From Paenibacillus camerounensis (GTDB taxonomy: Bacteria > Bacillota > Bacilli > Paenibacillales > Paenibacillaceae), in NCBI RefSeq assembly GCF_000723885.1, contig NZ_CCDG010000059.1:1-64000 (forward strand): a DNA stretch of 64,000 bases, read 5' to 3'. The notes beneath the pieces are model-generated. The model ran no database searches, had not been told where the DNA came from, and saw only the letters and a program-made list of their open reading frames with translations. The number at the start of each line of letters is the position of its first letter. Position 1 is the stretch's first letter. Below, one piece after another: positions 62,086 through 64,000 of this stretch. Both the position numbers and the translations under genes were made by a program.

Positions 62086-63018
62086 TTGACATTGCAGCAG
62101 CTCCGCTATGCCATTGAGATTGCGAACAGCGGCTCGATGAATGAGGCGGCAAAACGGCTTTTTGTGTCACAGCCCAGTCTCTCCAATGCGATTAAGGAGC
62201 TGGAGAACGAGCTGGGAATTACTATTTTTGAACGGACCAACCGCGGAATCAGCATATCAGCCGAAGGCGTTGAGTTTCTAGGCTATGCCCGGCAGATCAT
62301 CGAGCAGACCGAGTTCATGGAGAACCGGTATACCGGGAAGAAGCGCAGTCCGGTTTATTTTTCCGTGTCTACCCAGCACTATGCCTTTGTTGTAGATGCC
62401 TTTGCACACCTGATGAAGGAGCGGCAGCTTGCCGAATATAATTTCAGCCTGCGGGAGACCCAGACCTATGAGATCATTGAGGATGTGCGTACCCTGCGCA
62501 GCGATCTGGGCATCCTGTATATTAATGAGAGCAATTACAAGGTTATGAATAAGCTGTTCAGTGACGGAAATCTGAAATTCACACCGCTGTTCAACACGAA
62601 CCCGCATGTCTATGTCAGAGCCGCCCACCCGCTGGCTGCAAAAGAAATCATTGTGCTGGAAGACATCCTGCCGTTTCCGTACATTACATTTGAGCAGGGG
62701 GACAACAACTCACTGCATTTCTCGGAAGAGATGCTTAGCTTCACGCAGATTGAGAAAAATATAAAGGTAACGGACCGGGCAACGCTTACTAACCTGCTGC
62801 TCGGCAGTGATGCTTATACGATCGGGACCGGCATAATGGCTTCCGAACTGAACGGCAACGGTATGCTGACCATTCCTTATGAGAGCAACGAAGTGTTTAC
62901 CGTCGGCTGGATTGCCCATAAGGACCGTAAGCCGAGTGAAATTATGTCCGCTTTTATCGATCTGCTGAACGATCTGGTTGCCAGCAGCTATTTTGACATG
63001 AACCAATTCTTACTATAA
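62086..63018 (+). CDS. LysR family transcriptional regulator
   Basis: A 310-residue regulator with winged helix LQQLRYAIEIANSGSMNEAA and VSQPSLSNAIKELE, then an effector domain. The start is TTG at 62086, set by GAGGGGG; an earlier TTG at 62065 lacks a site. It is 15 bases upstream of a MetE-like methyltransferase gene and probably co-transcribed, which points to control by methionine or sulfur status, as with MetR-type regulators. The ligand is inferred only. Confidence 0.88.
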   Translation: MTLQQLRYAIEIANSGSMNEAAKRLFVSQPSLSNAIKELENELGITIFERTNRGISISAEGVEFLGYARQIIEQTEFMENRYTGKKRSPVYFSVSTQHYAFVVDAFAHLMKERQLAEYNFSLRETQTYEIIEDVRTLRSDLGILYINESNYKVMNKLFSDGNLKFTPLFNTNPHVYVRAAHPLAAKEIIVLEDILPFPYITFEQGDNNSLHFSEEMLSFTQIEKNIKVTDRATLTNLLLGSDAYTIGTGIMASELNGNGMLTIPYESNEVFTVGWIAHKDRKPSEIMSAFIDLLNDLVASSYFDMNQFLL

Positions 63019-63033
63019 CAGCAGGAGGGTCGT

Positions 63034-64000
63034 ATGATCAGTCCAATTACCGGTTCCGCCAGAAACGCCCCGCCCTTTCGTTATGATATTGTCGGCAGTT
63101 TTTTGCGCAGCGAGGGGATTAAGGCAGCGCGCAGTCAGTTTGAACAAGGTGAATTAACCTCAGCACAGCTGGGTGAGATTGAGAGTAAAGAGATTGCTGA
63201 GCTGGTGAAGCACGAGAAGGCTCTGGGGCTGAAGGCTATTACCGACGGCGAATTCCGCCGATCCTGGTGGCATCTTGACTTCTTTCTAGGTATAACGGGT
63301 ACACAGAAGATTATTCTAAACCAGGGAAGCGGCTCAGCCAAGGAAAATACGCAGCGGGCGGAGAGCTTTAAGATTACGGGGAAAATATCATTCGGGGATC
63401 ACCCGATGTTAGCTGATTATATGAAGCTGCAGCAGATGGCCGGTGACACGTTGGCTAAAATGACGATTCCCGCACCGTCGTTGTTCCACTTTGTGCAGGA
63501 TTATAACGGAAATGAGATCTATCCTGACCGGGATCAGCTGTTTCAGGATATTATTGCGGTGTACCGTTCGGCCATCCAGGCATTTTATGATGCGGGCTGC
63601 CGCTATCTGCAGCTGGATGATACGACCTGGGGGACCCTGTCGAGCGGGAGGCACCGAGCACATCTGCGAAGCAGAGGCGTTGATCCGGATCAGTTGGCGC
63701 GTGACTATGTAAGGCTGATTAACGACAGTATCGCTGATAAGCCTGGGGATATGACGATAGCACTGCATGTATGCCGGGGAAATCTGCGTTCTACCTGGTT
63801 CGCTGCGGGGGGATATGAGCCTGTTGCCGAGGCGCTGTTCGGCGGGGCAAGGGTGGATGCTTTTTTCCTGGAATACGACAATGAGCGCTCCGGTGACTTT
63901 GCGCCGCTGCGGTTCATTCAAGACCAGTTCGTTGTGCTCGGCCTTATCACTACGAAGCATGGCGGTCTGGAGAATAAAGAGCAGCTGAAGCTGCGGATTG
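63034..64000 (+). CDS. MetE C-terminal-like methyltransferase (YxjG/YxjH family), 3' end beyond the window
   Basis: The frame opens at ATG 63034 behind GCAGGAGGG and has no stop before the window ends, giving 322 residues of an expected length near 375. It begins near FRYDIVGSFLRSEG, continues with ITDGEFRRSWWHLDFF, and has YLQLDDTTWG and ALHVCRGN, the latter with the zinc-binding Cys region. This is the family of stand-alone homologues of the MetE catalytic domain, which move a methyl group to homocysteine or a related thiol. It is coupled to the preceding LysR gene. Confidence 0.88.
   Translation, partial: MISPITGSARNAPPFRYDIVGSFLRSEGIKAARSQFEQGELTSAQLGEIESKEIAELVKHEKALGLKAITDGEFRRSWWHLDFFLGITGTQKIILNQGSGSAKENTQRAESFKITGKISFGDHPMLADYMKLQQMAGDTLAKMTIPAPSLFHFVQDYNGNEIYPDRDQLFQDIIAVYRSAIQAFYDAGCRYLQLDDTTWGTLSSGRHRAHLRSRGVDPDQLARDYVRLINDSIADKPGDMTIALHVCRGNLRSTWFAAGGYEPVAEALFGGARVDAFFLEYDNERSGDFAPLRFIQDQFVVLGLITTKHGGLENKEQLKLRI

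Overview
The window reads as one contiguous piece of the chromosome of a spore-forming, moderately GC-rich Firmicute, most likely Paenibacillus or a close relative. The evidence is a GerA-type germinant receptor operon, a spore-linked DUF421/DUF1657 pair, strong AGGAGG ribosome sites with several GTG and TTG starts, a threonyl T-box, a GH64/CBM56 glucanase, many Gfo/Idh/MocA oxidoreductases and a large stock of AraC and LysR regulators. No transposase, integrase, prophage gene, rRNA, tRNA or CRISPR array was seen. Both ends cut through genes.

Layout. 1-5.4 kb: tail of a sugar oxidoreductase, then a spore block (DUF1657 protein, DUF421 protein with a DUF1657-like tail, and gerA-gerC-gerB) with forespore sigma-G-like promoters. 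5.5-8.9 kb: MoxR / DUF58 / DUF4129 cluster. 9-10 kb: AzlCD branched-chain amino acid exporter. 10.2-13.3 kb: GH42 beta-galactosidase with a divergent AraC regulator. 13.4-19.3 kb: a large secreted protein followed by a YknXYZ/MacB-like ABC exporter. 19.3-24 kb: GH3 lipoprotein, ferritin, PQQ-type beta-propeller and a CDF metal transporter behind a structured leader. 24.4-26.8 kb: an ADP-ribose operon (NrtR-like Nudix regulator, NADAR protein, bacterial-type PARG). 26.9-29.3 kb: hemerythrin, metallophosphoesterase, DUF3977-like protein and gene remnants. 29.3-33.3 kb: a complete HssRS-HrtBA heme-stress system with an HssR box. 33.3-35.5 kb: LysR / YeiH pair. 35.5-41 kb: AraC regulator divergent from a four-gene sugar or inositol-type catabolic operon. 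41-48 kb: MsrA, GH64 glucanase, MaoC, GNAT, a two-component system, a membrane protein and a HAD phosphatase. 48-50.4 kb: T-box and thrS. 51.3-58.2 kb: a three-gene SMC-like (Wadjet/MukBEF-type) operon without its nuclease gene. 58.2-58.7 kb: a nine-copy 51-bp repeat array. 59-64 kb: a TPM-domain protein, an NAGPA-family protein, and a LysR regulator with a MetE-like methyltransferase.

The items most worth following up are: the JetABC-like condensin operon, which lacks JetD, has an altered Walker A motif and carries an attenuator-like leader; the exact 51-bp palindromic array behind it, with a similar 51/52-bp array near 24.1 kb; the NrtR-NADAR-PARG operon; and the spore block. Functions were assigned by reading the sequence only; no database search was run.
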